Of a stretch of DNA of 64,000 nt, positions 45,659 to 55,874 are shown in pieces. Source of the stretch: Erythrobacter sp. HL-111 (GTDB lineage Bacteria > Pseudomonadota > Alphaproteobacteria > Sphingomonadales > Sphingomonadaceae). The notes beneath the pieces are model-generated. The model was not told where the DNA came from. It made no database searches and saw only the letters and a program-made list of their open reading frames with translations. The position numbers were made by a program, and so were the translations under genes. The DNA lies in NCBI RefSeq assembly GCF_900105095.1, contig NZ_LT629743.1, forward strand, positions 744,001 to 808,000. Direction: 5' to 3'. Positions within the stretch are counted from its first letter, which is position 1, and every line of letters starts with the position of its first letter.

Positions 45659-47296
45659 TCAGACGAGTCGCGACTGTTCGAGCGCGGCCGCGATGAACCC
45701 CGCGAAGAGCGGGTGCGGGTCGAACGGTTTCGACTTGAGCTCCGGGTGGAACTGCACGCCGACGAACCAGGGATGGTCGGGCCGCTCGACGATCTCGGGC
45801 AGCAGGCCGTCGGGCGACATGCCGGCGAACACGAGGCCCTGTTTTTCCAGCGGCTCGATATAGGCGCTGTTGACCTCGTAGCGGTGGCGGTGGCGTTCGG
45901 AAATCGTGGTCGCGCCGCCGTACATGGTCGAGGTGTGGCTGTTCGGCGAAAGCTTCGCCTCATAGGCGCCGAGCCGCATCGTGCCGCCGAGGTCGCCGCC
46001 CTCCTCGCGCTGCTGGAGGCCTTCCTCGCTCATCCATTCGGTGATGATGCCGACCACCGGCTCCCGCGTTTCGCCGAACTCGGTCGAGGACGCCCCGGCA
46101 ATGCCCGCGGCGCGCGCGCCTTCGATGCAGGCCATCTGCATTCCGAGGCAGATGCCGAAGAAGGGCACCTTGCGCTCCCGCGCGAAGCGGACGGAGGCGA
46201 TCTTGCCCTCACTCCCGCGGGTCCCGAAGCCGCCGGGAACGAGGATGCCGTGCATCGGTTCGAGCCGGCTGACGATCTCGCTTTCGTCCTCGCCCTCGAA
46301 GATCTCGGCGTCGATCCAGCGGATGTTGACCTTGACCCGGTTGGCGAGCCCGCCGTGGACGAGCGCCTCGTTGAGGCTCTTGTAGGCATCGGGCAGGCCG
46401 ACATACTTGCCGACCACGCCGATCGTGACTTCGCCTTCCGGGTTGAAGTAGCGGTCGGTAACGTCCTTCCAGGCGGAAAGGTCGGGCTCGGGCGAGTCGG
46501 TGATGCCGAAACCGCGCAGGACCTCCGCATCGAGGCCTTCCGCGTGGTATTGCAGCGGGACCGAGTAGATCGAGGGCGCGTCGAGCGCGGGGATCACCGC
46601 CTCGCGCCGGACGTTGCAGAAATTGGCGATCTTCTGCCGTTCGGCATCGGGGATCGGATGCTCCGCCCGGCACAGCAGGACGTCGGGCTTGATGCCCAGC
46701 GACGCGAGTTCGCGCACCGAGTGCTGGGTCGGCTTGGTCTTCAGTTCGCCCGCAGCCGCGATGTAGGGCACCAGCGTCACATGGACCGAAAGCGTCCGGA
46801 GCGGTTCGAGTTCGTTCCTGAGCTGGCGGATCGCCTCCATGAAGGGCAGGGATTCGATGTCGCCCACCGTCCCGCCGATCTCGCACAGGATGAAGTCGTG
46901 GTCGTCGCTGTCGGCCAGCGCGAACTGCTTGATCGCGTCGGTCACGTGCGGGATGACCTGCACCGTCGCGCCGAGATAGTCGCCGCGCCGCTCGCGCGCG
47001 ATGATGTCGCGATAGACCCGCCCGCTCGTGATGTTGTCGCTCTGGCGCGCCGAAACCCCGGTGAAGCGTTCGTAGTGACCAAGGTCGAGATCGGTCTCCG
47101 CCCCGTCGTCAGTGACGTAGACTTCGCCGTGCTGGTAAGGGCTCATCGTGCCCGGATCGACGTTGAGATAGGGATCGAACTTGCGGATGCGGACCTTGTA
47201 GCCGCGCGCCTGGAGGAGCGCGGCGAGGCTTGCCGCCATCAGGCCCTTGCCAAGCGATGAGACCACGCCGCCGGTGATGAAGATGAACCGCGCCAT
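45659..47296 (-). CDS. pyrG: CTP synthase
   Basis: Converts UTP to CTP with glutamine and ATP. The 545-aa protein has the amidoligase domain (about 1-265: [14 protein letters not shown]-loop, [24 protein letters not shown]) and a class I glutaminase domain (about 290-540). The glutaminase shows nucleophile Cys in [14 protein letters not shown] and His/Glu in [11 protein letters not shown]. Length is normal. It is downstream of secG on the same strand (127-nt gap), itself downstream of tpiA. The tpiA-secG-pyrG order is typical for alphaproteobacteria. Confidence 0.99.
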   Translation of the reverse strand: MARFIFITGGVVSSLGKGLMAASLAALLQARGYKVRIRKFDPYLNVDPGTMSPYQHGEVYVTDDGAETDLDLGHYERFTGVSARQSDNITSGRVYRDIIARERRGDYLGATVQVIPHVTDAIKQFALADSDDHDFILCEIGGTVGDIESLPFMEAIRQLRNELEPLRTLSVHVTLVPYIAAAGELKTKPTQHSVRELASLGIKPDVLLCRAEHPIPDAERQKIANFCNVRREAVIPALDAPSIYSVPLQYHAEGLDAEVLRGFGITDSPEPDLSAWKDVTDRYFNPEGEVTIGVVGKYVGLPDAYKSLNEALVHGGLANRVKVNIRWIDAEIFEGEDESEIVSRLEPMHGILVPGGFGTRGSEGKIASVRFARERKVPFFGICLGMQMACIEGARAAGIAGASSTEFGETREPVVGIITEWMSEEGLQQREEGGDLGGTMRLGAYEAKLSPNSHTSTMYGGATTISERHRHRYEVNSAYIEPLEKQGLVFAGMSPDGLLPEIVERPDHPWFVGVQFHPELKSKPFDPHPLFAGFIAAALEQSRLV

Positions 47297-47423
47297 GGGA
47301 TCGTCGCCTTAGTGGTGAGGTGTGATTCGGGGCAAGCGAATTGGCCCGGCGCGTGCAGGGCCATCCACAGCTTGCGGAAGGATGAAAGCCGCGCGGCCCG
47401 CGCGAGTTGACGCCGTAACCCGC

Positions 47424-47831
47424 TTATTCGGCGAGCGGCGAATCGTCGTCGATCGGTGCGGGCGCGTCTTCGGAAGCGGGATCGGCCAGCGGCGCATCCT
47501 CGCCCGCTTCGGCCGGCGCGTCAGAGCGTTCGCCGAGCAGGTCGTCCGCCCGGCTCGCCGGGCCGCCGCGCTCCAACGTCGAGGTCACGTCGCTCACGCT
47601 CTGCGTCTCCACCGCCACCGCGGCCAGCGCGATCGACAGCGCGACGAAGACGATCGCCAGCCACTTGGTCGCGCGGGTCAGGAAATCGGCCGCGCCGCGC
47701 GCGCCGAGTGCTCCGCCCGGGCTCCCCCCGATACCGAGCCCGCCGCCCTCGCTGCGCTGCATGAGCACGACGCCGACCAGCGCGGCCGCGACGATCGCCT
47801 GGACGACGGTGAGGAAGAGGAACAGCGACAT
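47424..47831 (-). CDS. secG: Preprotein translocase subunit SecG
   Basis: 135-aa accessory subunit of SecYEG. Two membrane helices (about 3-22 and 57-77) flank the conserved QRSEGGGLGIGGSPGGALGARGAADFLTR loop. A long acidic Pro/Ala/Asp/Glu-rich tail (about 85-135) extends beyond the normal E. coli length of 110 aa. ATG 47831 starts MSLFLFLTVVQAIVAAALV, as in other SecG; the reading upstream to 47900 was rejected. Confidence 0.95.
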   Translation of the reverse strand: MSLFLFLTVVQAIVAAALVGVVLMQRSEGGGLGIGGSPGGALGARGAADFLTRATKWLAIVFVALSIALAAVAVETQSVSDVTSTLERGGPASRADDLLGERSDAPAEAGEDAPLADPASEDAPAPIDDDSPLAE

Positions 47832-47958
47832 GAACGGGCTTCTCGGTTGGTGTGTCGGTCGGGGATGGCGGGACGCCGGGCGGCCCTGCCTTCCCGGCAT
47901 TCAGGCCGCCCATGTAGGGACAGGCGGGCGCCCCGGCAAGTTCGGATCGAGCGGCGGT

Positions 47959-48732
47959 TCAGCCTTCGTCGGCTTCGGCCGCGGCGAGCGCGATGCTCAT
48001 GAAGCTGTCGACGGTGAGGCTCGCCCCGCCGACGAGCGCGCCCCCGACCTCGGGGGCGGAGAGGATTTGCCCGGCGTTCTCGGGCTTGACCGAGCCGCCG
48101 TAGAGGATGCGGACTTCCGCGCCCTGTTCTTCCCCGAACAGTTCGACCAGCAGCGTCCGGATCTCGCGGTGCATCTCGGCAATGTCCTCGACCGTCGCGC
48201 TGTTGCCGGTGCCGATCGCCCAGATCGGTTCATAGGCGATGGTCAGGCGCTCGGACGCCGCGGCGAGCGCCTCGTGCCCGACCGGGAGCGAGGCCTTGAG
48301 CTGGCGCTTGACGAAGGAGACGGCCTTGCCCGCCTCGCGGGTCTTGTCGCTTTCGCCGCAGCACAGGATGATCCTGAGCCCCGCGGCGAGCGCCGCCTCG
48401 ACCTTGGCGCGGATGATGGCGTCGCTCTCGCCATGGTTCTGGCGGCGTTCGGAATGGCCTAGGATGACGAACTTCGCGCCCGCATCGGCGACCATGACGG
48501 CCGAGATGTCGCCGGTGTGCGCCCCGCCGTCCTCGTGGTGGCAGTCCTGCGCGCCGACGCCGATCTGCTCGGCCTCGCGGTGCACGGGATGGATCAGGGT
48601 GTAGGGCGGCGCGATCGCCACCTCGACTTTCATGTGCCGCTGGGCGGCGCGGTCGATCGCGCGCGCTTCGGAAAGCATGGCCCTTGTGCCATGCATCTTC
48701 CAGTTACCAACGATGTAAGGCCGCTGGGGCAT
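47959..48732 (-). CDS. tpiA: Triose-phosphate isomerase
   Basis: Interconverts dihydroxyacetone phosphate and glyceraldehyde 3-phosphate. The 257-aa TIM barrel has NWKMHG (substrate Lys), His in LGHSERRQ, catalytic Glu in AYEPIWAIGTG, and the phosphate-binding YGGSVKPENAG and GGALVGGASL. ATG 48732 was chosen; nine extra codons upstream (to 48759) lack family similarity. First gene of tpiA-secG-pyrG, divergent from ppiD. Confidence 0.98.
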   Translation of the reverse strand: MPQRPYIVGNWKMHGTRAMLSEARAIDRAAQRHMKVEVAIAPPYTLIHPVHREAEQIGVGAQDCHHEDGGAHTGDISAVMVADAGAKFVILGHSERRQNHGESDAIIRAKVEAALAAGLRIILCCGESDKTREAGKAVSFVKRQLKASLPVGHEALAAASERLTIAYEPIWAIGTGNSATVEDIAEMHREIRTLLVELFGEEQGAEVRILYGGSVKPENAGQILSAPEVGGALVGGASLTVDSFMSIALAAAEADEG

Positions 48733-48948
48733 GGGTTCATCCTGCGAAGTTAGAAGCAATTTGTGCGAGAAATCTCACCGGGCGGTTTAGCCGCGCGGGG
48801 CAGACGCCGCTAGCCGACATTGCTGCGCTAGTCAAAAGCCACGCTCACCTGTTGCCGCGAGGTCGCAGGCCGGATAAAGGCGCTGGTCCGAAACGACCCG
48901 CGCCGCTCCGGGCGCGGCCGCGCCGCCTCTGACGGGACCAGTCACGAC

Positions 48949-50883
48949 ATGTTTTCCTCTATCCGCCGATTCTTCCAGTCGAAATTCGGCCTGCCGATCT
49001 TCATCGGTTTTCTCATCCTTGTCGCGCTCGCCTTTGCCGCGGCCGACATCACCGGCTCGACCTTCGGCGGGGTCGCGGGCGGCGACCGGGTCGCTGTGGT
49101 CGGCGATGAACGCGTTCCGGCGAGCGAGCTGGAAAGCACCGCCCAGTCCGCGCTCGAACAGGTCCGGAGCGAGGATCCGACCATCGGGATGCCCGAATTC
49201 GTGGAGGAGGGCCTGCTCGACGAGGTGCTGCGGCAATTGATCGATCGCTATGCCGTGGGCAATTTCGCCGAAGAGCTCGGGCTGCGCGCGGGCCGCAACC
49301 TGATCAACAGCGAGATCCTCCAGATCCCGGCCTTCCGCGACGTCGCGGGCGAATTCGACGAGGAAACCTATCGCCAGGCCCTGCGCGCGCAGGGCCTCAC
49401 GGACGATATGCTGCGCGGCGATCTGAAGGACGGCCTGCTCGAACAAATGCTGTTCCGCCCCGCGCTCGCCGCGCCGCAGCTGTCCGAACGCGCCGCGCGG
49501 CAATATGCCTCGCTCGTCCTCGAACGCCGCCGCGGCGCTATCGCGCTGATTCCGAGCGAACTCTACGCCCCGGAAGGCGAACCGGAAGACGGCAAGCTCG
49601 AGGCCTTCTACGAGGAGAACCGCAGCCAGTTCCGCCGGCCGCAACAGCGCGTGATCCGCTTCGCCACCTTCGACGGGGATTCGATCCTCGCCGACGTCGA
49701 AGCGACCGAGGACGAGATCGCCGAACGCTACGAGGCGAACCGCGACACCTACGCCGCGCGCGAGCGCCGGGCGTTCAGTTCCTTCGTCGTGCCGACCGAG
49801 GATGCGGCAAACGCGCTGGCCGAGCGGATCAGGGGCGGGCTTTCGCTCGAGGCGGCGGCCCGGGAGGCCGGCTTCGAAGTCTCCTCGAGCGACCTGCTCG
49901 ACCGCGAGGAGGTCGCGAACACGACCAGCTTCGCGCTGGCCGAATCGGTCTTCGCCGCCGCGGAAGGCGCCATCGCCGAACCGGCGCGCGGCACGCTCGG
50001 CTGGTATGTCGCGCGGGTCGACGAGGTCGAACGGATCCCGGCGCGCAGCCTTGCCGACGCGACCGACGAGATCGCCGCGCAGATCGTCGAGGAAAAGCGG
50101 GCCGCCGCGCTCGTCGACCTGTCGACCCGGATCGAGGACGAGATCTACGACGGCACCGCGCTGGCCGAGGTGGCCGAGGCCTTCGATCTCGAAGTCCGCA
50201 CGAGCCCCCCGCTGCTCGCCAACGGCGCGGTCTTCGACGAACCCGGAGCCGAGATCCCGCGCGAGCTGGGACCGGTGCTCGAAACCGCGTTCGAGATGGA
50301 GGAGAGCGAACCGCAGCTCGCCCAGCTCGACCGCGGCGAACGCTTCATCATCTTCGACGTGAGCGAGGTGATCCCTTCTGCCGCCCCGCCGCTCGCCGAG
50401 ATTCGCGAGGAAGTCACCGCCGCGTGGCGTCTGGCCGAAGGCAGCGCCGAGGCGCGCGAGGCGGCGCGCCGGGTGCTCGCGAAGACGCGGGAGGGCAGCG
50501 ATTTCGCCGACGCGCTGCGCGCAGAGGAGGAACCGCGCTTCCAGGTTCAGCCCATCGACCTGTCGCGCCGCGAACTGCTCGCCCAAGGCGGGCGCAACAT
50601 CGCCCCGCCGCTGGTCCTGCTGTTCTCGATGGCGCAGGGCTCGACCAAGCTGCTCGAGGCGCCGCAGGATCTCGGCTGGTACCTCGTCGACCTGGAAGAG
50701 ATCGAGGCCGACCCGCTCGCGGCGGATGACCCCGCCCTCGCCCAGACCCGCCAGCAATTCGCGCCGACGCTGGCCGACGAATACCGCCGCCAGCTCGCCC
50801 GGGCGATCCGGGACGAGGTCGGGGTCGAACGCAACGAGGACGTGATCGAAGCGGTCCGCAGGCGGCTCGCCGGCGAAAGCTGA
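48949..50883 (+). CDS. ppiD: Periplasmic folding chaperone / peptidyl-prolyl isomerase PpiD-like
   Basis: 644-aa inner-membrane-anchored protein. A short cytoplasmic N-terminus and one transmembrane helix (about 13-32) precede a SurA-like N-terminal chaperone region (about 45-180), a central parvulin-type region (about 255-375) and a further SurA-like C-terminal region. PpiD assists folding of proteins emerging from SecYEG. The parvulin domain is divergent, so isomerase activity is doubtful; a chaperone role is safer. ppiD-trpE adjacency is common in alphaproteobacteria. The stop lies 20 nt before trpE. Confidence 0.9.
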   Translation: MFSSIRRFFQSKFGLPIFIGFLILVALAFAAADITGSTFGGVAGGDRVAVVGDERVPASELESTAQSALEQVRSEDPTIGMPEFVEEGLLDEVLRQLIDRYAVGNFAEELGLRAGRNLINSEILQIPAFRDVAGEFDEETYRQALRAQGLTDDMLRGDLKDGLLEQMLFRPALAAPQLSERAARQYASLVLERRRGAIALIPSELYAPEGEPEDGKLEAFYEENRSQFRRPQQRVIRFATFDGDSILADVEATEDEIAERYEANRDTYAARERRAFSSFVVPTEDAANALAERIRGGLSLEAAAREAGFEVSSSDLLDREEVANTTSFALAESVFAAAEGAIAEPARGTLGWYVARVDEVERIPARSLADATDEIAAQIVEEKRAAALVDLSTRIEDEIYDGTALAEVAEAFDLEVRTSPPLLANGAVFDEPGAEIPRELGPVLETAFEMEESEPQLAQLDRGERFIIFDVSEVIPSAAPPLAEIREEVTAAWRLAEGSAEAREAARRVLAKTREGSDFADALRAEEEPRFQVQPIDLSRRELLAQGGRNIAPPLVLLFSMAQGSTKLLEAPQDLGWYLVDLEEIEADPLAADDPALAQTRQQFAPTLADEYRRQLARAIRDEVGVERNEDVIEAVRRRLAGES

Positions 50884-50903
50884 GCGGGGATGAGGGGCCG
50901 CAC

Positions 50904-52442
50904 GTGACCGGATCGAACGAAACCGGCCTGCCCGAAGGTGCCGAGGCGGCAGCGCGCGCGCTGCGCGCGGGCGCGCCGGCGCTGGTCTGGCGCCGGGTGG
51001 TGGCCGACTGCGACACGCCGGTCAGTGCGGCACGCCGATTGATCGAGGAGGGGCGCGGCGATTTCCTGCTCGAATCGGTCGAGGGCGGCGAGGTGCGCGG
51101 GCGCTACAGCCTGCTGGGGCTCGATCCCGACCTCGTGTTCCGGGCCGGGTCCGACGGGGCCGAGATCAATCGCCACTGGCAGCGTGACCGCGAAGCGTTC
51201 GAGCCGCTGCCGGGCAATCCGCTCGACCGGCTGCGTTCGCTGGCCGCGGCGTGCCGCATCGACCTGCCCGAAGGCGATGCCGAGGCCCTGCCCCCGGCGC
51301 TCGCCTGCCTTGTCGGCTATTTCGGCTACGAGACGATCGGGCTGGTCGAAAAGCTCCCGCGCGCCCCCGCGAGCGAGCTTGCCCTGTCCGACATGCTGTT
51401 CGTGCGCCCGACGCTGATCCTCGTCTTCGATGGCCTGACCGATGCGCTCCACTGCGTCGCGCCGATCTGGCAGGCGCAGGACCCGGATGCCGCCATCTTC
51501 GCCGCGGGCGAGCGGATCGACGCCGCGCTCGCCGCGCTCGTCCGCCCGCGCCCTGCCGAGCCGCGCGCCGCGCCCGACACGCCCCTGCCCGAGCCCCGGC
51601 CGGTCATGGCGGGCGAGGATTACAAGGCGATGGTGGCGGCCGCCAAGGACTACATCCTTGCGGGCGACATCTTCCAGGTCGTGCTCGCCCAGCGGTTCAC
51701 CTGCCCCTTCGACCTGCCACCGCTCGCGCTCTACCGCGCGCTGCGGCGGGTCAATCCCTCGCCCTTCCTCTATTTCCTCGATCTTCCCGGCTTCGCCATC
51801 GTCGGATCGAGCCCGGAAATCCTTGTGCGGGTGCGCGGCGGCGAAGTCACGATCCGCCCCATCGCCGGGACTCGCCCGCGCGGCGCCACGAGGGCCGAGG
51901 ACGAGGCGAACGAGGCCGAACTCCTCGCCGATCCCAAGGAATGCGCCGAGCACCTGATGCTGCTCGATCTCGGCCGCAACGATGTCGGCCGGGTCGCGAC
52001 GCGCGGCAGCGTGACCGTCACCGACAGTTTCACGATCGAGCGTTACAGCCACGTCATGCACATCGTCAGCAACGTCGTGGGCGAACTCGGCGAAGGGCGC
52101 GATGCGCTCGACGCGCTGTTCGCGGGTTTTCCGGCGGGCACCGTCTCGGGCGCGCCCAAGATCCGCGCCTGCGAGATCATCGCCTCGCTCGAGCCGGAGA
52201 CGCGCGGCGCCTATGCCGGGGGCGTCGGATATTTCGCGCCCGACGGATCGGTCGATTCCTGCATCGTGCTGCGGACCGCGGTGGTGAAGGACGCGGTGAT
52301 GCACGTGCAGGCGGGCGCGGGGATCGTGGCCGATTCCGATCCCGATGCCGAACTCGCCGAATGCCGGGCCAAGGCGGGCGCGCTCTTCGCCGCCGCGCGC
52401 GAGGCGGTGCGCCTCGCAAGCGAACCGGGATACGGCCGGTGA
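50904..52442 (+). CDS. trpE: Anthranilate synthase component I
   Basis: Chorismate-using subunit of anthranilate synthase, first step of tryptophan synthesis. The 512-aa protein shows the tryptophan feedback-site motif FLLESVEGGEVRGRYS. The catalytic chorismate-binding core includes VGSSPEILVRV, IAGTRPRGATRAEDEANE, LLDLGRNDVGRVA, YSHVMHIVSNVVGEL and FPAGTVSGAPKIRACE. Feedback inhibition by Trp is therefore expected. Starts at GTG 50904. Its stop overlaps the next GTG start (GTGA), starting a chain of coupled genes to trpD. Confidence 0.97.
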   Translation: MTGSNETGLPEGAEAAARALRAGAPALVWRRVVADCDTPVSAARRLIEEGRGDFLLESVEGGEVRGRYSLLGLDPDLVFRAGSDGAEINRHWQRDREAFEPLPGNPLDRLRSLAAACRIDLPEGDAEALPPALACLVGYFGYETIGLVEKLPRAPASELALSDMLFVRPTLILVFDGLTDALHCVAPIWQAQDPDAAIFAAGERIDAALAALVRPRPAEPRAAPDTPLPEPRPVMAGEDYKAMVAAAKDYILAGDIFQVVLAQRFTCPFDLPPLALYRALRRVNPSPFLYFLDLPGFAIVGSSPEILVRVRGGEVTIRPIAGTRPRGATRAEDEANEAELLADPKECAEHLMLLDLGRNDVGRVATRGSVTVTDSFTIERYSHVMHIVSNVVGELGEGRDALDALFAGFPAGTVSGAPKIRACEIIASLEPETRGAYAGGVGYFAPDGSVDSCIVLRTAVVKDAVMHVQAGAGIVADSDPDAELAECRAKAGALFAAAREAVRLASEPGYGR

Positions 52443-53272
52443 AGCGCCTCTTGCCCCTCCTTGCGCCGCTTTGGCTTGTCGCCTGCGAACAACAGCCCGC
52501 GGGCGAGCCGGTGGTGCGGACCGAACTCGGCGAGGCTCCCGCAGCGCAGCCGGCGGACGCGGACGCGGCCGAGGCCGAAGCGCCGGAGGTGCCGCAGCCC
52601 GCCTCGGCCTGCACCGCCCTCACCTTCGAGGACACGGCCTTCACCCATTGCATCGCGGACCCCGAACGCCACACCATCCGCACCGCCCTCGCCCCTGCCG
52701 GCGGCCAGCCCTTCGGCTCGCTCGCCGCCTTCGCCGAAACCGCCGAGGCAGGCAGCATCGCCTTCGCCATGACCGGCGGGGCCTTCGGCGACGACCTGCG
52801 CGCGGTCGGCTATTACGTCGAGGACGGCGAACGGTTTTCGGAGCTCGATCGGGCCGATGGCGAGGGCAATTTCTACATGAAACCCAACGGCGTCTTCTTC
52901 GGCACCGGCGACGAATGGCGCGCGATGGCGAGCGAGGCCTTCTTCGCGACCATCCGCGACCGCCCGCAATTCGGGACGCAATCGGGTCCGATGCTGGTGA
53001 CGGGCGGCGAGCTCCACCCCGATTTCGAGGACAACGGCCCCTCGCGCGCCGTCCGCAGCGGGGTCGGCGTGGACAGGCAGGGCCGTGCCCATTTCGTGAT
53101 CGCCGAGGACGAGGTCAGCTTCGGCCGCATCGCGCGCCTATTTCGCGACGAGCTCGAGACGCCCGAGGCGCTGATGCTCCAGTCGGGCAATTCGGCGCTG
53201 TGGGACCCGGCTTCCGGGCGGCTCGACCAGGGGCGGGCTGGGCCGATCCTCGTGGTGGAGGAAAAACCGTGA
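52439..53272 (+). CDS. Lipoprotein of the phosphodiester-glycosidase (NAGPA/DUF2233) family
   Basis: 277-aa protein with a lipoprotein signal peptide and lipobox LVAC (lipidated Cys at about residue 16), an Ala/Pro/Glu linker (about 20-55) and a catalytic-type domain. Family-like motifs are AFAMTGGAFGDDLRAVGYYVEDG, NFYMKPNGVFF and QSGPMLVTGGELHPDF. NAGPA-type domains hydrolyse glycosyl phosphodiesters; bacterial roles, probably in envelope carbohydrate, are mostly unknown. It starts at GTG 52439 overlapping the trpE stop and ends overlapping the aminopeptidase start. Its place in a trp operon is odd. Confidence 0.85.
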   Translation: MKRLLPLLAPLWLVACEQQPAGEPVVRTELGEAPAAQPADADAAEAEAPEVPQPASACTALTFEDTAFTHCIADPERHTIRTALAPAGGQPFGSLAAFAETAEAGSIAFAMTGGAFGDDLRAVGYYVEDGERFSELDRADGEGNFYMKPNGVFFGTGDEWRAMASEAFFATIRDRPQFGTQSGPMLVTGGELHPDFEDNGPSRAVRSGVGVDRQGRAHFVIAEDEVSFGRIARLFRDELETPEALMLQSGNSALWDPASGRLDQGRAGPILVVEEKP

Positions 53273-54231
53273 CCCTCGCCTATGAACGCACCCTCTATCC
53301 GCCGATCGAGCCCTACGAAACCGGGATGCTCGACGTCGGCGAGGGCCACTCGCTCTATTACGAACGCGTCGGCACGCCCGGCGCGAAACCCGCGGTCTTC
53401 CTCCACGGCGGCCCCGGCGGAGGCATGAGCCCGGCCCATCGCCGCCAGTGGGATCCGGACCTCTACGACGTGCTCCTGTTCGACCAGCGCGGCTGCGGCC
53501 GCTCGATGCCCTTTGCCGCGATCGAGGCAAACGACACCTGGCGCATCGTCGCCGACATCGAGCGGCTTCGCACGATGTGCGGGCACGACAAATGGCAGGT
53601 GCTCGGCGGCAGCTGGGGCGCGACGCTCGCGCTCGCCTATGCCCAGACCCACCCCGACCGGGTCAGCGAAATCGTGCTGCGCGGCGTCTTCCTCGCCCGG
53701 CAGAAGGAGAAGCGCTGGCTCTACGCCTACGGGGCGAGCGAGATCATGGCCGAACAATGGGACCGCTTCACCGGGCTCATCCCCGAAGCCGAGCGCGGCG
53801 ACCTGGTGAAGGCCTATCACGACCGGCTCACCAGCGAGGACGAGGACACCCGCCTCGCCGCGGCGCGCGAATGGTCGCTGTGGGAGGGCACGGTCGCGAC
53901 CCTGCTCCCGAACGAGGCGCTTCTCGACGAATTCGCCGACCCGGCCAAGGCGGTTCCCTTCGCCCGCATCTGCGCGCGCTTCTTCCTCGAGGACTTCTTC
54001 CTCGAAGAAGGCCAGCTCCTCGCGAACATGGACCGCATCCGCCACATCCCCGGCATCATCTTGCAGGGCCGCCACGACATCTGCACCCCGCCAACCAGCG
54101 CGTGGGAGGTGAAGAAGGCCTGGCCCGAGGCCGAGCTGTGGATCGTCCACGATGCGGGCCATTCCGCGGGCGAGCCGGGCATCGTGGACGGCCTCGTGCG
54201 GGCGACGGACAAGCTGGCAGGCAAGACATGA
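53269..54231 (+). CDS. pip: Proline iminopeptidase (prolyl aminopeptidase)
   Basis: 320-aa alpha/beta hydrolase releasing N-terminal proline. The [10 protein letters not shown] oxyanion motif, DQRGCGRS, nucleophile Ser in [14 protein letters not shown], Asp in GRHDICTPP and His in [11 protein letters not shown] form the family S33 active site. GTG 53269 overlaps the upstream stop; its TGA overlaps the trpG ATG (54228-54231). It is thus locked translationally inside the trp gene chain. Confidence 0.96.
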   Translation: MTLAYERTLYPPIEPYETGMLDVGEGHSLYYERVGTPGAKPAVFLHGGPGGGMSPAHRRQWDPDLYDVLLFDQRGCGRSMPFAAIEANDTWRIVADIERLRTMCGHDKWQVLGGSWGATLALAYAQTHPDRVSEIVLRGVFLARQKEKRWLYAYGASEIMAEQWDRFTGLIPEAERGDLVKAYHDRLTSEDEDTRLAAAREWSLWEGTVATLLPNEALLDEFADPAKAVPFARICARFFLEDFFLEEGQLLANMDRIRHIPGIILQGRHDICTPPTSAWEVKKAWPEAELWIVHDAGHSAGEPGIVDGLVRATDKLAGKT

Positions 54232-54842
54232 TCCTCGTCATCGACAATTACGACAGCTTCACCTTCAACCTCGTCCATTACCTCATGGAACTGGGCGCGC
54301 AGGTGCGGGTGGAGCGCAACGACGCGATTTCGGCTTCCGAAGCGCTGGCCACGGGCGCGAGAGGCTTCCTCATCTCCCCCGGCCCCTGCACGCCGAATGA
54401 GGCGGGGGTGAGCCTCGATCTCGTCGCGGCCTGCGCGGACGCGGGAAAGCCGCTGCTCGGCGTGTGCCTCGGCCATCAGGCGATCGGGCAGCATTTCGGC
54501 GGGCGCGTCGTGCGCGGCGGGTTGATGCATGGCAAGACATCGCCGGTCACGCATGACGCGACGGGCGTGTTCGCGGGCCTGCCCTCCCCTTTCACCGCGA
54601 CGCGCTATCACAGCCTCGAAGTGGTCGATGCGCCCGAAATCCTGATCGCCAACGCCCATGCCGAAACGCCGGGCGGCGATCACCTTTCGGTGATGGGCCT
54701 GCGCCACGCAGAGCTGCCCATTCACGGCGTCCAGTTCCACCCCGAAAGCATCGCGACCGAGCACGGCCATGCCCTGCTCGCCAATTTCGCGAAGCTCTGC
54801 GGGATCGAGACGGCCCTGCCCGAAAAGGTTGTTTCGCGATGA
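54228..54842 (+). CDS. trpG: Anthranilate synthase component II (glutamine amidotransferase)
   Basis: Supplies ammonia from glutamine to TrpE. The 204-aa class I amidotransferase shows [25 protein letters not shown], nucleophile Cys in [15 protein letters not shown], and catalytic His/Glu in [14 protein letters not shown]. May be shared with 4-aminobenzoate synthesis, since no pabA is seen. ATGA overlaps on both sides couple it to pip and trpD. Confidence 0.97.
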   Translation: MILVIDNYDSFTFNLVHYLMELGAQVRVERNDAISASEALATGARGFLISPGPCTPNEAGVSLDLVAACADAGKPLLGVCLGHQAIGQHFGGRVVRGGLMHGKTSPVTHDATGVFAGLPSPFTATRYHSLEVVDAPEILIANAHAETPGGDHLSVMGLRHAELPIHGVQFHPESIATEHGHALLANFAKLCGIETALPEKVVSR

Positions 54843-55831
54843 GCCTGCTGCCCGACATTTCCCGCCCCCTGTCCGAAGCCGAGGCCGAGCGCGCCTTCGG
54901 CGTCCTGCTCGACGGGGAACCGGACGAGGAGGAGATCGAGCGCTTCCTGATCGATCTTACCGATCGCGGCGAGACCTCCGACGAAATCGCGGGCGCGGCG
55001 CGGGCGCTGCGCGCGCGGCTGATCCCGATCGATGCGCCCGAAGACGCGATCGACGTCTGCGGCACGGGCGGCGATGGGCACCATACCCTGAACGTTTCGA
55101 CCGCGGTCAGCCTGGTCGTCGCGGCCTGCGGGGTGCCCGTGGCGAAACACGGCAACCGCGCGGCCTCGTCCAAGGCGGGGGCGGCGGACACCTTGGAAGC
55201 GCTCGGGCTCGACATGGACGCCGCCGGGCGGACCGCGGAAAGGACGCTGGCCGAGATCGGCATCTGCTTTCTCTTCGCCAGGAACCACCACCCGGCGATG
55301 GCGCGCATCCAGCCCATCCGGGTGCGGATCGGGCGGCGCACGATCTTCAACCTGATGGGCCCGCTGTCCAACCCCGCGCGCGTCGCGAGCCAGCTCATCG
55401 GGATTGCCCGGCCGGCCTACGTGCCGATCTACGCGGGCGCGATGGCACGGCTCGGCACGGGTTGCTCGCTGATCGTCTCGGGCGACGAGGGGCTCGACGA
55501 GCTCAGCCTTGCCGGCGGCAACGAGGTCGCGGTCGTGACCGGTCACAGTTTCGAGATGCAGCGCGCTGAGCCCGCCGACGCGGGCCTCCCGCGCGCTCCG
55601 ATCGAGGCGATCCGCGGCGACGATGCGGCGCACAACGCCGCCGCGCTCAAGGCGCTGCTGATGGGCGCTCCCGGACCCTATCGCGACGCGGTCCTGTTCA
55701 ACGCCGCCGGCGCGCTGCGCGTGGCGAAGCGGGGCGAGGCGTGGCGCGACCGGATCGCCATGGCCGCCGAAGCGATCGATTCGGGGGCGGCGCGCCGCCT
55801 GCTCGAACGCTGGATCGCGCTGGCGGTATGA
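54839..55831 (+). CDS. trpD: Anthranilate phosphoribosyltransferase
   Basis: Transfers phosphoribose from PRPP to anthranilate. The 330-aa protein shows [15 protein letters not shown] (PRPP-binding), [21 protein letters not shown] and [19 protein letters not shown], in the expected order after an N-terminal helical domain. The usual KHGNRSVSS reads KHGNRAASS, common in sphingomonads. It starts in an ATGA overlap with trpG; trpC follows after 43 nt. Confidence 0.97.
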   Translation: MSLLPDISRPLSEAEAERAFGVLLDGEPDEEEIERFLIDLTDRGETSDEIAGAARALRARLIPIDAPEDAIDVCGTGGDGHHTLNVSTAVSLVVAACGVPVAKHGNRAASSKAGAADTLEALGLDMDAAGRTAERTLAEIGICFLFARNHHPAMARIQPIRVRIGRRTIFNLMGPLSNPARVASQLIGIARPAYVPIYAGAMARLGTGCSLIVSGDEGLDELSLAGGNEVAVVTGHSFEMQRAEPADAGLPRAPIEAIRGDDAAHNAAALKALLMGAPGPYRDAVLFNAAGALRVAKRGEAWRDRIAMAAEAIDSGAARRLLERWIALAV

Positions 55832-55874
55832 CTTGCCGCCTTTCCAACAGGGCAATGCCGGGAGGCCGAATTTC

